Assembly (NCBI RefSeq): GCF_949987515.2 | Contig: NC_082694.2 | Coordinates: 17,291,958-17,355,957 of the forward strand | Direction of reading: 5' to 3' | From: Delphinus delphis | Lineage: Eukaryota > Chordata > Mammalia > Artiodactyla > Delphinidae | Length of the DNA stretch: 64,000 nt | In this document: piece by piece, positions 48,100-61,400 of the stretch | Numbering within the stretch: the first letter of the stretch is position 1 | How the letters are laid out: the number at the start of each line of letters is the position of its first letter | Notes under the pieces: generated by a model | What the model saw: only the letters and a program-made list of their open reading frames with translations | What the model was told of the DNA's origin: nothing | Database searches by the model: none | Translations under genes and position numbers: made by a program

Positions 48100-50565
48100 A
48101 TCAAACCAGGAGGTCCAACACAGTATCAATAAACATTCCAGTAAAAACAGAGAAAAACAAAGGGAAAGAAAAGATGAACAGTAATCAGAAAAAAATTTCC
48201 AGAACTGAAAATGTTTTAAGACAAAATGGTCCATGAAGTGCTTATCTGAACAAGTGGAAAAAAAAAAAAAAAACCCTCCCTACAAGAAACCCATCATAAT
48301 GATTGTTTAGAATATCAAAGTAAAGAAAAACTTCTAAAAGCTTTCAGAGAGGGGCAAAACACATATCACATATATAGAAGAAGAAAAGAAAATGTTATTG
48401 AGCTTTATAGAAATAACAGTGGATCTGAAATACAAGAAATTTTCTCACAATTTTGAGAAGAAATGGTTTTCAAACTAGAATTTATACCCAAATCATCTCT
48501 CGAAGGAGATAATAGAATAAAGACATTCAATCTCACAAAAATTTCAAAACTGTTAATTCCCTTGCCTCTAGATACTTTTGAATGGCTTTTAAAAAAATCA
48601 GGGACAAATTAACAAAGAGGAAGACCTGCGATCCCTGAGACTGGGCATTCAAGAAGAAGAAGAGGGAGGATGATTTTTAAGATGAGCAGAAAGGGACATC
48701 CTAGAATGACAGGGAGGCAGCAGAGCTATAGAAACACCAGGCTGGATTATCTCCAGACGATAAAGTATGATCAGGAGGGTGTCTCAAAGATAACAACGTT
48801 TGATTAAAGAAATGTATTGAGAGAAAACAATAGTAAAAAATGGAATAAGCCAACCAAAATAAAGTAAATTAAAACAGTCATCAAGAATAGACTCTCCTAC
48901 CCCCAAAATACACTCAGGTCAGATGGTCAGTTTTTATAAACTTTCAAGAACATACATTTCTTTCAAATACAAATGGTTACAGACTAGAAAGGAGAGGATA
49001 TGTACCTAAATCACTGTGTGAGTTTAGACAACCTTGATGACTGGACAGAATAACCTAAGAAAAGTATAAGCATATATATAATGACAACAAATTCCTAAAG
49101 AAATTATTTACAAACACAATTTGCACTGTACTTTACTAAAAATAGGTGGAATAAATTGGATTTATCCCAGAATCTAGCAATGTAATTTATTATATTAACA
49201 TAATAAAGATAAGAAATCTAATAAATCATACAATATAATTAAACTGTATTAACAAATTAACAGATAAAAACCTAATTTGATGGAGGAAAAACAGTATTCA
49301 GTAAAATTCAAAAATCATCTAAAATATAATTTGTTATATTAACATAGTAATGGATAAAAACAATTTGATGGAAAAATAAATTGTATCCATCAGATTCAAA
49401 CTCATTCATAATTAAAAACAATTTTAAAAATTTGTATTAAACTATGAATAGAAGGAAACTTCCTTAATCTAATAAAGTGTCTACTTACCCCCTTAAAATT
49501 TTTTTTCAGATGATAAGACATTGTATGTGTACCTTTCAAGATAAGAAAAAAAAAAGGCAGAAATGAGTTCTCCATTATTAGGCAACTTGAGATTCTATTA
49601 TTAAATAGAAAAAGGAAATGAAATGAAGTATAAGAATTATAAAAATATAAAATATTGTAACATAACATAAATACTAGGATTGTTGGTGTAGAAAGTATGA
49701 GATAATACACAAACAATTATAACTAGAAAGAGAGTTCAGAAATACAGCTGAACAATTTCAACAATTACAACATAGTGGCAATTTTTTTAAAACATCATAT
49801 ATATTTATATATTTTATAAACTGTACTTACATGAATTGAATATAGAATACATATGCAATAACCTTATGGAGATATTTTCAAAATATTACTGACAGGCATG
49901 GAAGAAAAATCTAAATAATTATGAGACACATGTACTTGGCTATAAAGGCTCAATACTATGAAGGTATCATTTTCCTACAAATTAATCTAAAAATTCAGTG
50001 TTATTTTAATCACAGCTGTAGCAGGAATTTCCATGGAATTTAACCATTTAATTCAAAAAGTGATATGGAAAAATTAAAGAACGATCTTACAGTGGGCAAG
50101 GATTTAGGGAAATGGTAACTTGCAGAAACTGCTGATAGTTTAAGTGACTTTGGAGAAAAAATAATTTGTGATATCAAGTCAATTTGCAGATAAACAGAAA
50201 TGTCATCTCAGAATTTAACATAGAAAGACTTTTACTTGCACAAGGAAAATATAATCTAATTGAATTATTTGCAATCACTAACAGCTGATCAATATAAAGT
50301 TTTATCAATAGGAGGATCTATCATGTATTATGATATATTCATAGGGTGTAAAACCACAGAGCAACTCAACTAAATAATAAATATCATATACCTTATGTTG
50401 GAATAAATAGGAAAGATCTAGAATGATATATAGAGCATAATGACTAGCCAAACAGCAATAAATTTTGTATGGATATATGCAAATGTAACATGCTATGAAA
50501 ACATTTACTGCAAAGACACGTATCACTTTTATAATAGTGGTTACCTCTAGGGAGGAAGGATATTT
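48100..50565 (+). mobile_element. Old L1M LINE, highly decayed
   Basis: Collinear with an old L1. ORF1-like text at 48330-48540 ('aaagctttcagagaggggcaaaac', 'tagaatttatacccaaatcat', 'ataaagacattcaatctcaca'). ORF2 RT-region text at 49140-49480 ('attggatttatcccagaatc', 'atgaatagaaggaaacttccttaatct'). Late ORF2 at 49980-50070. 3' UTR text at 50420-50560 ('ggaaagatctagaatgata', 'agtggttacctctagggagg'). Inactive and possibly a composite. Confidence 0.65.
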
Positions 50566-51404
50566 GGATCTGAATATAAAAGGGAATATAAAAGTGTCCC
50601 TTCCCTAATTAGCAACTGTTTGAACCTGCTCATAGGAACTCAGGCAAGGCTGGTCGTGGAGGCTGAATGAAGCCTATTTCCTCTAATCAAGAAATGGGTG
50701 ACACAGAAAGGGTTTTGTGCCCGGGAGCCCCACAGGGTCCTGCTCAGTATCAGTATTTATATACACATATATTCAGACATGCATGAACGAGTGAAAAGGG
50801 TACCACCTGGTACAAAAGTGGTTAATAAATATTTGTTTCACCTCCTTTTTCTCCTTTGACTTCAGGATAGTTATGGTGACTAAACAAATCAACATACATG
50901 TTCGGGTCACAGCTGCTGCTGAGAAAAAAGAAGTTGAGTCTGTCTCCCCTTCGACATCTCTGTCCATTTCTATATATATTAATGCATATGTACTTCTAAA
51001 TTAGTCTACTGAAAAAGACATAATTATTTAGCATGGCAAAGAAAAATGTGTATGAGGGTAACTGTAAGTTGAATACATGACTATTTTTCAGTATACCTAA
51101 AATAAAGCTATTCATGATGCCCTCCATCTCTGAGTTTCACAGCATGCCTAGTGTATAGGAAATAATTCAGTATTCAATTCTAGACTGCCACAAATCTCAC
51201 TTTGTTATATTAGATACGTTTCCACCCCTAACTTCCTGATGGACTGTAAAAGTGGTATGGCAGCTTCTCCCATGCCATAACATGTAGCTAAATATGTTCT
51301 AATAAATTATATCAATTAGGATAAGACATTAATATTCTCTGATATGTCTTCTCTCTTTCCCCATTAAATGTAGTACATGAAAAAATAACAAAAGCCCAAA
51401 ACAT
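50566..51404. other. Intergenic DNA
   Basis: No gene or repeat is recognised with confidence. Short (AT)-rich patches only. Confidence 0.5.
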
Positions 51405-51630
51405 GAAGAGGGACAATGAGTGGTTAAACTGTGAACTCTGGAGCCAGGATGCTGAATAGGAGTGTTCTCTCCACCATCTGGGAGAGAGCTGTCCCACCTG
51501 TAAAGTGGGATTAGTAACTACCTCTTAAAATGATTCTGGGAATTCAATCTTTTCTATGTTTAAAGCACTTAGAACAGCTCCTGGCCATAGTAAGAGAACA
51601 ATAATATTAGCTCTTATTGTTACTATCATT
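51405..51630 (+). repeat. MIR SINE, nearly full length
   Basis: The order 'agtggttaaactgtgaactctggagccagg', '..cacctgtaaagtgggattagtaactacctctta', 'gattctgggaattcaa', 'aaagcacttagaacagctcctggccatagtaag' and 'ataatattagctcttattgttac' spans the MIR from the tRNA-derived head to its L2-like tail. This is the best preserved MIR in the window. Confidence 0.9.
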
Positions 51631-51945
51631 ATACAAAGATTGGGGGAAATTTTAAAAATTCCAGCTATTTATGAGAAACACAGCTGAAACAGAAAGATGC
51701 CCAAAACTTGAAAATAAAAAGATTGATGATGCACCACACACATTATGACAAAATAAAGTGGGAGAGAACCTATCAATACAACACAAAAGAAAATATGTCG
51801 GAAAGAATTTAAGGGAATTTAATGGAACAAGGAGAGATATTTATGATTGATAAAAGATAAATTCCATTGGAAAGATATAGCAATATATCAACTTTGAAGA
51901 ACTTAAGAAATGTAAAGAAAATAAACATCTATAATTATAGTGACA

Positions 51946-51989
<44 letters not shown>

Positions 51990-52060
51990 TATATATATAT
52001 ATCAAAAACTCAATTAGAAAAATGGAAGAAGATGAGTAATACAGCTATCACTCTTACTAC
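51631..52060 (+). mobile_element. Old L1M/HAL1-like fragment with (TA)n
   Basis: A-rich text such as 'atggaacaaggagagatatttatga', 'aagatatagcaatatatcaact' and 'aaataaacatctataattatag' resembles old L1 ORF2 ('caaggatatagcaatcataaacatctatgcacc'). A (TA)n-(CA)n-(TA)n tract occupies 51949-52002 at the point where the match ends. Confidence 0.45.
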
Positions 52061-55000
52061 ATAGACACATGGGTATAATTAGATGTGAAACTTGTGTGTA
52101 TTTGGGTATGGTCAGACTTGTTGCTCTGAAACTTCAAATAGTCCTGATGGATCAACAAAATTCAAAATCCAGAAATAATTATGTTATGTTCAGTGGTTCA
52201 GAAAACATAATGACCTTCAACCACCTCCTTGGATTCAAGGGCTTCACTTATTATTCATGCCTAAGCCCCTTTCCTGGGCAGAGACATGGAAATAAAACCT
52301 CCTTAGTGCACTACATTCAGCTGGTCATGCAGATTAGAGACCCTGGCCATTTAGCTGCTCTCAGAGCAAGCCCCTTTCAGTGCTGTTTGTAAGTCTGCAT
52401 AACCATTGTGAATCATTATTTTCAAAAGTCATGTTAACTGAACAGATTGTTTCAGATGAGTAGAGGATAGAGATTGCAGCAATATGCACATATGACATAA
52501 AACAAAGTAGACCCTTTTAGTTTTAAGGGTGAAATATTGTGAGGAAGCCTGGCATTCCCAAGGGTCACCCTGCCCAACAGGCTACAAAAGATTCTTATTA
52601 TCTTAGATGGGTGCTATGAGATATCGGAAGAGAAAAGATAATGTAAAATCTGTAAAGTTAAATTGAATTACTTGGGTGATATGATACACATATACTATTG
52701 AAGTTCTCTTTTATGGGATAACTGGAGCTATGAATGTGTTAGGCACGGCTAAACATGTTTGGAGGAGGCACAGCAAAGCTGCATCCCTTCACTGCCAAAG
52801 GCTAACGGTGATTAACATCTTTAAAATGATGCTCTACATTTTTCAATCATCTGGTGTTAAAAATCTAATAATATACCACAGCTTGAGGCCACTACTGTTT
52901 CTTCAATTGATTTAACGTTGTGCTTTATCTTAAAAATAATTTAAATGAAAATCAGTTGTGATTTTGACAGAAGGATATTAAAACATGCTTTATTCAGATA
53001 GTTATGAAGAACACTAAAGATATTAAACTAGTTAGACCTCCCAGTCTGCCAGAACTATAGAATTAGAAGAATAAACAAAATAGAGAAACCCTATATGTGA
53101 AATTCAGAAACATTTCACAATACGCTACTTTCTTTATACGGGCTTAACAGATACTAACCAAGAGACTGGTATCATTTTGATGTACTTAACTGTGCTCTTA
53201 AAATATTTACAATCACTTTTAAGACCCAAGTCAACACCTGCACCTACTGAGGCTTTTTAAAGGGTGTTTACATTCAGTAAGTTGATATGGATAATTTGAG
53301 GTGAGAAAAAACATACTCTATTCATCTTTACTAGAACTCTGATTTCTACCACTCAGCCTGCCCATTGAAGTAACTTTAGCCCTTGCTATAGAGGATCTCA
53401 ATTCAGATTCAAGGTGTTTTTGTTTGCATACCCACATTTGTTCACAGAGAAAATAATAGAAAAGCAAGAAAAATAAATGGTGTCAATCTTTACCTTTATT
53501 TTGTTCATATATATATTTGTATGTCATATTTCATATTTGTTTTATAGAGAAATCATATTGTTTGCTCCCATTTGAACTTCCTTACATTTTAACTGTATCC
53601 ATTTTAATTATATCCAGAAATAAGACAAGTTGGCTACCCATGACTACAATATTCTCTCATAAGCTCCACAAGACAGGCAATTGGTCAGATGTTTTGCCAC
53701 TCTCCCAGCAGCAGCCGTCTGACCACGAACACCACTTATGTTTGGCCTCTTGCCCTCCATCCAAAAGTGGCAAATGGCCCTAGGAAACAAGCAGATGCAG
53801 ACCATCAGCTGACATCTTTCTGGTTATATTTATAAAGAATCTTGGTTCCCTCATCCTCATTGCTTCAGCAGCCTCATGGTGACTTTGTATTTTACCTAAA
53901 ATTCTAGTTTTTCTCAGCAGGAGAGTTGGTTAACTACAAGCTGTTTAATGGTATTGGGAAGTAAAAATTGATTTATGTAAATGGGCATTGACTTTGCCAT
54001 AGTCTCAAATGCATATGGACATATATAAGTAATATTTTCAAAATAAATTGCATAATTAAGGGTATAAGTAATATTTGAAGGAAAAAAATAATAGTGACTA
54101 GATTGAAAAATAAGACCACAACTCTTCACTGCTTACAGAGGGCAAAAAGCAGCAAGTCCATGATCTGGGCTCTTCTGATGTGGCAGTACATCAAAAATCA
54201 CTTCTGTGAAAGGGGGAGAAAAAACCTTGGGAATTTTGCTCTTTGTGTTATCCTGTAACCTTAATTTTGTGTGTATTCTTTGCATTCCTTGCCAGAAAAA
54301 AAGCACCTCTTGCCAATTCTCATACCTAGAACAACTCAGATATCTGTGGTCTTCTGAGGCTCAGCCTGTGTGCATATATGTGTCTTTGTGGGGGGTTGTA
54401 TTCAATAGAAGAAGGCATTTACAAGAAAGCACACACATGTTTGAGCACGTGCATGTACATGCACACAAGCATACACATTAACCCAATAACTGCCTAAAGT
54501 AGAATTCACTTGATATGATATCTTACAAAAACACAATAAAGACAGAATTTAAACTAAGAGTAGAGTCAAAACTAATCTCTTGTATTTTTAAAGTACACTA
54601 ACATTTAAAATCAAGGTTAAAATTAGGCTATTCATAAAGGAAGGACAAAAAAAAAAACACTAGATATACCATCCTTAATGATATAGCCAAAGAGATAATC
54701 AGAGGGGAAGATTAGTCTTAATTGCATTTATTAGAAATTAAGGCAAGCTAAATTAAATTAATTGAATTTCCCCAACCCCCACTTCACCCCAAAATATAAG
54801 CTAAGGGTGAACAGACATACACACACTATATACGTTATATGTATATAATATATATATGCATTAGAAAATAAAGTGGAATTAAAGAATTAAGACAAAAACA
54901 GAAGTGTGATATTTTGAAACTTTTACATTCTACTGCAAGCATTAAAACTGATATATTGAATGTTTCAAATTTTTTAAAAATAGCCAAATTAAAGAAAAGA

Positions 55001-55418
55001 AAAGAGAATTTACAGAGATGAAAGTGGAAAGTAAGAGAATCTCCCATGTTAAGTTGTGGTTGAAACCTGAAGCTACAAAGAGTAGGAGGTGGACACAGGT
55101 ACAGGATCCTGAACCTCGACGTTCACTCAACTTCTGGGACCAAACCTCGGTAAATTGTTTGTTGCAGAAGGTAAAAATTAGACTTCCTGGGTAAAGTTAG
55201 GAATTGCCAATTCACAGTTGGGGATGAGAGACCTTGATCTTGTTACTTCTATACACCTACACACAAACTATAAACCAACTTAAAAGACAAACCACACTCT
55301 GGAAGAATACTATAATTATTATAATTGCAATATTATAATCGACAAAGTGATAGTCTACAGATTATACAAAAGATATGTACAAATCAATAAGAAAAAAGAT
55401 AACTCAAAAGGAAAAGTA
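52061..55418. other. Intergenic DNA
   Basis: Apparently unique and AT-rich. No exon, RNA gene or young transposon was recognised. A CA/TG-rich patch (54425-54480) and a TA-rich patch (54825-54860) are the only simple repeats. The 107-codon frame at 52069-52392 and the 88-codon frame at 53517-53783 have no family likeness. Confidence 0.5.
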
Positions 55419-55634
55419 GGGCTTCCCTGGTGGCGCAGTGGTTGGGGGTCCGCCTGCCGATGCGGGTGGCGCGGGTTCGTGCCCTGGTCCCAGAGGATCC
55501 CACGTGCCGCGGAGCGGCTGCGCCCGTGGGCCATGGCTGCTGGGCCTGCCCGTTCGGGGCCTGTGCTCTGCAACAGGAGAGGCCACAGCAGTGAGAGGCC
55601 CGCATACTGCAAAAAAAAAAAAAAAAAAAAAAAA
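55419..55634 (+). mobile_element. CHR-2 type SINE, divergent GC-rich copy
   Basis: Starts GGGCTTCCCTGGTGGCGCAG and ends 'gcccgcatactgc' plus about 24 A. The body differs from its siblings at several places: 'gttgggggtccgcc' for 'gttgagagtccgcc', 'gatgcgggtggcgcggg' for 'gatgcaggggacacggg', 'tcccagaggatccc' for 'tccgggaagatccc'. A target duplication GAAAAGTA lies at 55411-55418 and 55635-55642. The long pure A tail and high CpG content point to a young insertion. Confidence 0.96.
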
Positions 55635-56435
55635 GAAAAGTACTTCAAGGATATAAATAAAACGTGCAAAGAAAAGGAAATCCAATTACATGTATGTGTT
55701 TACTCTCTCAGGTTCAGGGAAATGCACATTGCTGAAACAATGACGTACCGGTTGAAACTATTAGAGTGTCATTTATTTCTTAATTGGCAATAACATCTAT
55801 TAGGGTTAAGCAGAATGGGAGGAAACAAATATCCTCATACACTGCTAGAGGCAGTGTCTTGTCAATAGATGACCATTGCTATATAAAATTATTTATTGAT
55901 AAAACTGCAAAGCTGGATGAAATAAATATATTTTAGAAAAAATAAAAAGTCACTCAAGAGCTGTTGAACATGCTAATAGAGCAAATATGCTGGAATAAAT
56001 TGAAAATAGATGCCAAAAACACTGCAAAAAACTCACTAGGCTTGCATAATTTCAGGATCATTTTTTAATTAAACCATCTCAGAATAAAATATTTATTTAA
56101 TGTGGCATATTAACTAGTGATTTCACTATTCTCCCCATGTGACAAGTGTAATGATATTAAAATGAGATAGATACATAGTATACAAAATGCATAAAACAAT
56201 ATTATTTTTAGAGGTGCAGATATAACAAATACAGTATTTTCAAATTAAAAATTTCAGTGTCTTATAACATGATATCATGAACAAATAGAGATTATCCTAG
56301 TGATAAAATGGTACTTCAATATTATAATTTATGAAACATGTTATATTAAGAGATTAAAGAGTAAAGCAAGCATCTCAATAGTTGAACATAAGTATTTGAT
56401 GTAGTTCAACATTTAATTTGTTTTAAAAGCTCATA

Positions 56436-56486
56436 ATATGCCAGATTTACAAAGAAATTTTAGATGTATAATTTCTTTGTAAATCT

Positions 56487-56493
<7 letters not shown>
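56436..56493. repeat. Perfect 24-bp inverted repeat
   Basis: The left arm 56436-56459 (ATATGCCAGATTTAC + AAAGAAATT) and right arm 56470-56493 (AATTTCTTTG + TAAATCTGGCATAT) are exact reverse complements, with a 10-base loop TTAGATGTAT. The right arm runs straight into the (TA)n tract. Confidence 0.97.

Positions 56494-56534
<41 letters not shown>
56491..56534. repeat. (TA)n microsatellite
   Basis: About 22 uninterrupted TA units, followed by TAATTTCTTTGTAT, which repeats the start of the right arm of the inverted repeat just upstream. Confidence 0.98.
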
Positions 56535-56538
<4 letters not shown>

Positions 56539-56554
56539 CTTTGTATTTTTTGGT

Positions 56555-56738
56555 GATTTTCTTTGGCAAAGGGCCAGATAGTGAAATAGTTTTAGCTTTG
56601 CAATCTGTACTCAACTCTGCTCACCATTGGAGCTTGAAAGCACCCATATGTGGAAAAGTGTAGGTATGGCTGTTTTCCAGTGAAATTTTAATAAAACAGA
56701 CTACTGGGTATTTGGCACATGGATTTGCTGAACCCTGT
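56555..56738 (+). mobile_element. Non-autonomous hAT-type DNA transposon
   Basis: The text 'tttggcaaagggccagatag', 'ttttagctttgcaatctgta', 'caactctgctcacc', 'gtatggctgttttccagtgaaattttaataaaa' and 'gatttgctgaaccctg' is the plus-strand version of the element seen reversed at 30348-30546. The first bases of its left end are lost at the (TA)n border. Confidence 0.75.
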
Positions 56739-58410
56739 ACTAGAAACATTCTGCCAACCTTAAACTTATGAATGAAAAATTAGACATATTCCCGTGAATT
56801 TAGGAAAAAGATTTAGATGTCCACATTCAGTACTACTGTTGAATGCTGTTAGATTCCTAGCCAGTGCAAGATGAGAAACAAAAAGAATTATGTACTGGAA
56901 AGGAGGAGCAAAAACTACCATTACTTATAGATGTTTTGACTGACAGAGAATTGAAAAAGTATTAGAAAAAATAAGATTATAATGATAGGATCTTATAAAA
57001 AATCAACAGGGCAATTATGCATAGTAAGTTTTCCTTTCAAAGCTAAAACACAAAAGAAGTCCTTGTCAAGAATTATTAATGTCTTAAGTAAAGTTCTTCA
57101 TAGCCAAAGCCATTCAAAGGAATAAATCTACCCAAAATAGGAAAGTGTGTGTGTACTTGTGCAGAAATAGTGAGGGAGGTGAGGGAGAGAAGGTGAAGGA
57201 TTTGCTTTTTTTTTTTTTTTTACAAGGTAGAGAAAAAAATGAGTATTTCATAGGATGAAAGAAAACACAATCCCAATAATAAAAAAATCCTCTTTTAAGA
57301 AAATAAGCTTACATAAAAAGGAAAACTGGAGGTCAAAAATGAAAACCCAAGTTTAATTCAGAGAAGAATGTCATAGAATGTTACAGAAAGAGCCCTGCGT
57401 TTGGATCAGAGCTTGGAATTTAATGGAGCGGTAGCAGGAGGGCAGAGCATAGGAAAGCTATTTGACCAGAACTGCTATTTGTAAAAGGTGTTGCAAACTT
57501 CTAATTATTTGTATGTTATATGCATAAAAGGTTACACAATGACAATATCTACAAATTAATTTGTATATTATTTGATGTTAATTTTTCCTTTTTGTTTTGA
57601 CATGGAAAATACCTTATGTGTTAAATATAAACATTGAAAATGTAAAAAAAAAAAAAAATCAATCACTTTCCTATATGCAAGCAGTTAGAAAATGCAATGG
57701 AAAGGGAGTCCATTAGTAATCATGTCAAGGTCCAAAATATATCTCGGAATATAACTAACCAGAAATATCATCCAGTAAGAAATTTTGTTTCTCTGTGGAA
57801 AGATTGAAATGGCAGTCACTATAATTTTCAATAAATGTAATGCAACTCACAATCAAAATCCCAAGATATTTTTAAAAAGTTTTTGTGGAACTTACTAAGG
57901 GTTCCTAAAATTTCTATTTCGTTCTTTTTAAGCATGCCATATTATTTTTATAGATTCTACTTATGTCTTCAATTACCACTGTTATTTATTTAATCATACT
58001 TAGCATGCTTTTTTGTTGTTGTTTTTTGTTTTTAACATCTTTATTAGAGTACAATTGCTTTACAACGGTGTGTCAGTATCTGATTTATAACAAAGTGAAT
58101 CAGTTATACATATACATATTACCCATATACTTTCCTCTTGCATCTCCCTCCCGCCCACCCTCCCTATCCCACCCCTCTAGGTGGTCACAGAGCACCGAGC
58201 TGATCTCACTGTACTATGCGGCTGCTTCCCACTAGCTATCTGTTTTATGTTTGGTAGTGTATCTATGTCCATGCACTCTCTAATTTTTTCCCAGCTTACC
58301 CTTCCTCCTCCCTGTATCCACAAGTCCATTCTCTAGTAGGTCTGAATCTTTATTCCCATCTTGCCCCTAGGTTCTTCTAACCACTTTCTTTCTTTCTTTT
58401 TTTTTTTTAT

Positions 58411-61400
58411 TTAGATGCCATATGTATGTGTTAGCATATGGTATTTGTTTTTCTCTTTCTGACTTACTTCACTCTGTATGACAGTCTCTAGGTCCATCCA
58501 GCTCACTACAAATGACTCAGTTTCATTCCTTTTTATGGCTGAGAAATATTCCATTGTATATATGTGCCAAATCTTCTTTATCCATTCATCTGTTGATGGA
58601 CACTTAGGCTGCTTCCATGTCCTGGCTATTGTAAATAGAGCTGCAATGAACATTGTGGTACATGACTCTTTTTGAATTATGGTTTTCTCAGGGTACATGT
58701 CCAGTAGTGAGATTGTTAGGTCATGTGGTAGTTCTATTTTTAGTTTTTTTAAGGAACCTCCATACTGTTCTCCATAGTGGCTGTATCAATTGATGCTCCC
58801 ACTAACAGTGCATGAGGGTTCCCTTTGCTCCACACCCTCTCCAGCATTTATTGTTTGTAGATTTTTTGATGACAGCCATTCTGACAAGTGTGAGATGATA
58901 TTTCATTGTAGTTTTGATTTACATTTCTCTAATGATTAATGATGTTGAGCATTCTTTCATGTGTTTGTTGGCAATCTGTATATCTTCTTTGGATAAATGT
59001 CTATTTAGGTCTTCTGCCCATTTTTGGATTGGGTTGTTTGTTTTTTTTGATATTGAGCTGCATGAGTTGCTTGTATGTTTTGGAGATTAATCCTTTGTCA
59101 GTTACTTCATTTGCAAATATTTTCTCCCATTCTGAGGGGTTGTCTTTTCATCTTGTTTATAGTTTCCTTTGCTGTGCCAAAGGTCTTAAGTTTCATTAGG
59201 TCCCATTTGTTTATTTTCTTTTTTATTTCCATTTTTCTAGGAGGTGGGTCAAAATGGATCTTGCTGTGATTTATGTCATAGAGTGTTCTGTCTATATTTT
59301 CCTCTAAGAGTTTGATGGTGTCTGGCCTTACATTTAGGTCTTTAATCCATTCTGAGTTTATTTTTGTGTATGGTGTTAGGGATTGTTCTAATTTCATTCT
59401 TTTACATGTACCTGTCCAGTTTTCCCAGCACCACTTATTGAAGAGGCTGTCTTTTATCCACTTTATATTCTTGCCAACTTTATCAAAGATAAGGTGACCT
59501 TATCAAAGATAAGATGTGTAGGTTTATTTTTGGGCTTTCTAGAAAGCCTCTTCCATTGATCTATCTTTCTGTTTTTGTGCCAGTACCATACTGTGTTGAT
59601 TACAGTAGCTTTGTAGTATAGTCTGAAGTCAGGGAGCCTAATTCTGCCAGCTCCATTTTTCTTTCTCAAGATTGCTTTGGCTATTCAGGTTCTTTTGTGT
59701 TTCCATACAAATTGTGAATTTTTTTGTTCTAGTTCTGTGAAAAATGCCAGTGGTAGTTTGATAGGGATTGCATTGAATCTGTAGATTGCTTTGGGTAGTA
59801 GAGTCATTTGCGCAATGTTGATTCTTGCAGTCCAAGAACATGGTATATCTCTCCATCTATTTGTATCATCTTTAATTTCTTTCATCAGTGCCTTATAATT
59901 TTCTGCATATAGGTCTTTTGTCTCCTTAGGTAGGTTTAATCCAAGATATTTTATTCTTTTTGTTGCAGTGGTAAATGGGAGTGTTTTCTTAATTTCACTT
60001 TCAGATTTTTCATCATTAGTGTATAGGAATGCAAGAGATTTTTCTACATTAATTTTGTATATTGCTACTTTACCAAATTCATTGATTAGCTCTAGTAGTT
60101 TTCTGGTAACATCTTTAGGATTCTCTATGTATAGTATCATGTCATCTGCAAACAGTGACAGCTTTACTTCTTCTTTTCCAGTTTGGATTCTTTTATTTCT
60201 TTTTCTTCTCTGATTCTTGTGGCTAAAACTTCCAAAACTATGTTGAATAGTAGTGGTGACAGTGGGCAACCTTGTCCTATTCCTGATTTTAGTGGAAAAG
60301 GTTTCAGTTTTTCACCATTGAGGATGTGTTGGCTGTGGGTTCGTCATATATGGCCTTTATTATGTTGAGGCAAGTTCCCTCTATGCCTACTTTCTGCAGG
60401 GTTTTTATCATAAATGGGTGTTGAATTTTGTCAAAAGCTTTCTCTGCATCTATTGAGATGATCAAATGGTTTTTCTCCTTCCATTTGTTAATATGGTGTA
60501 TCACGTTGATTGATTTGCATATATTGAAGAATCCTTGCATTCCTGGGATAAACCCCACTTGATCATAATGTATGATCCTTTCAATGTGCTGTTGGATTCT
60601 GCTTGCTAGTATTTTGTTGAGGATTTTTACATCTATGTTCACCAGTGATATTGGCCTAGAGTTTTCTTTCTTTGTGACATCTTTGTCTGGTTTTGGTATC
60701 AGAGTGATAATGGTCTCTTAGAATGAGTTTGGGAGTGTTCCTTCCTCTGCTGTATTTTGGAAGAGTTTGAGGATAGGTGTTAGCCCTTCTCTAAATGTTT
60801 GATAGAATTCACCTGTGAAGCCATCTGGTCCTGGGCTTTTTTTTTGTTGGAACAGTTTTAATCACAGTTTCAATTTCAGTGCTTGTCATTAGTCTGTTCA
60901 TATTTTCTATTTCTTCCTGGTTCAGTCTCAGAAGGTTGTGCATTTCTAAGAATTTGTCCATTTCTTCCAGGTTGTCCATTTTATTGGCATATACTTGCTT
61001 GTAGTAATCTCTCATGATCCATTGTATTTCGGCAGTGTCAGTTGTTACTTCTCCTTTTTCATTTCTGATTCTATTGATGTGAGTCTTTTCCCTTTTTTCT
61101 TGATGACTCTGGCTAATGGTTTATCAATTTTGTTTTTCTTCTCAAGGAACCAGCTTTTAGTTTTATTGATCTTTGCTATTGTTTCCTTCATTTCTTTTGC
61201 ATTTATTTCTGATCTGATCTTTATGATTTCTTTCCTTCTGCTAACTTTGGGGATTTTTGTTCTTTCTATAATTGCTTTAGTTGTAAGTTTAGGTTGTTCA
61301 TTTGAGATGTTTATTGTTTCTTAAGGTAGGCTTGTATAGCTATAAACTTCCCTCTTAGAACTGCTTTTGCTGCATTCCATAGGTTTTGGGTCATTGTGTT

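Larger units (their letters stand above)
55700..57920 (+). mobile_element. Old L1M LINE, decayed ORF2
   Basis: Recognisable old L1 ORF2 phrases in order: 'attaagagattaaagagtaaagcaagcatctcaatag' and 'tagttcaacatttaattt' (56345-56420), 'agattcctagccagtgcaagatgag' (56850) and 'aaaactaccattacttatag' (56910). These are followed by 'atcactttcctatatgcaag' (57662) and 'aaaatcccaagatattttta' (57855). A hAT element, an inverted repeat and a (TA)n tract interrupt it. Confidence 0.65.
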
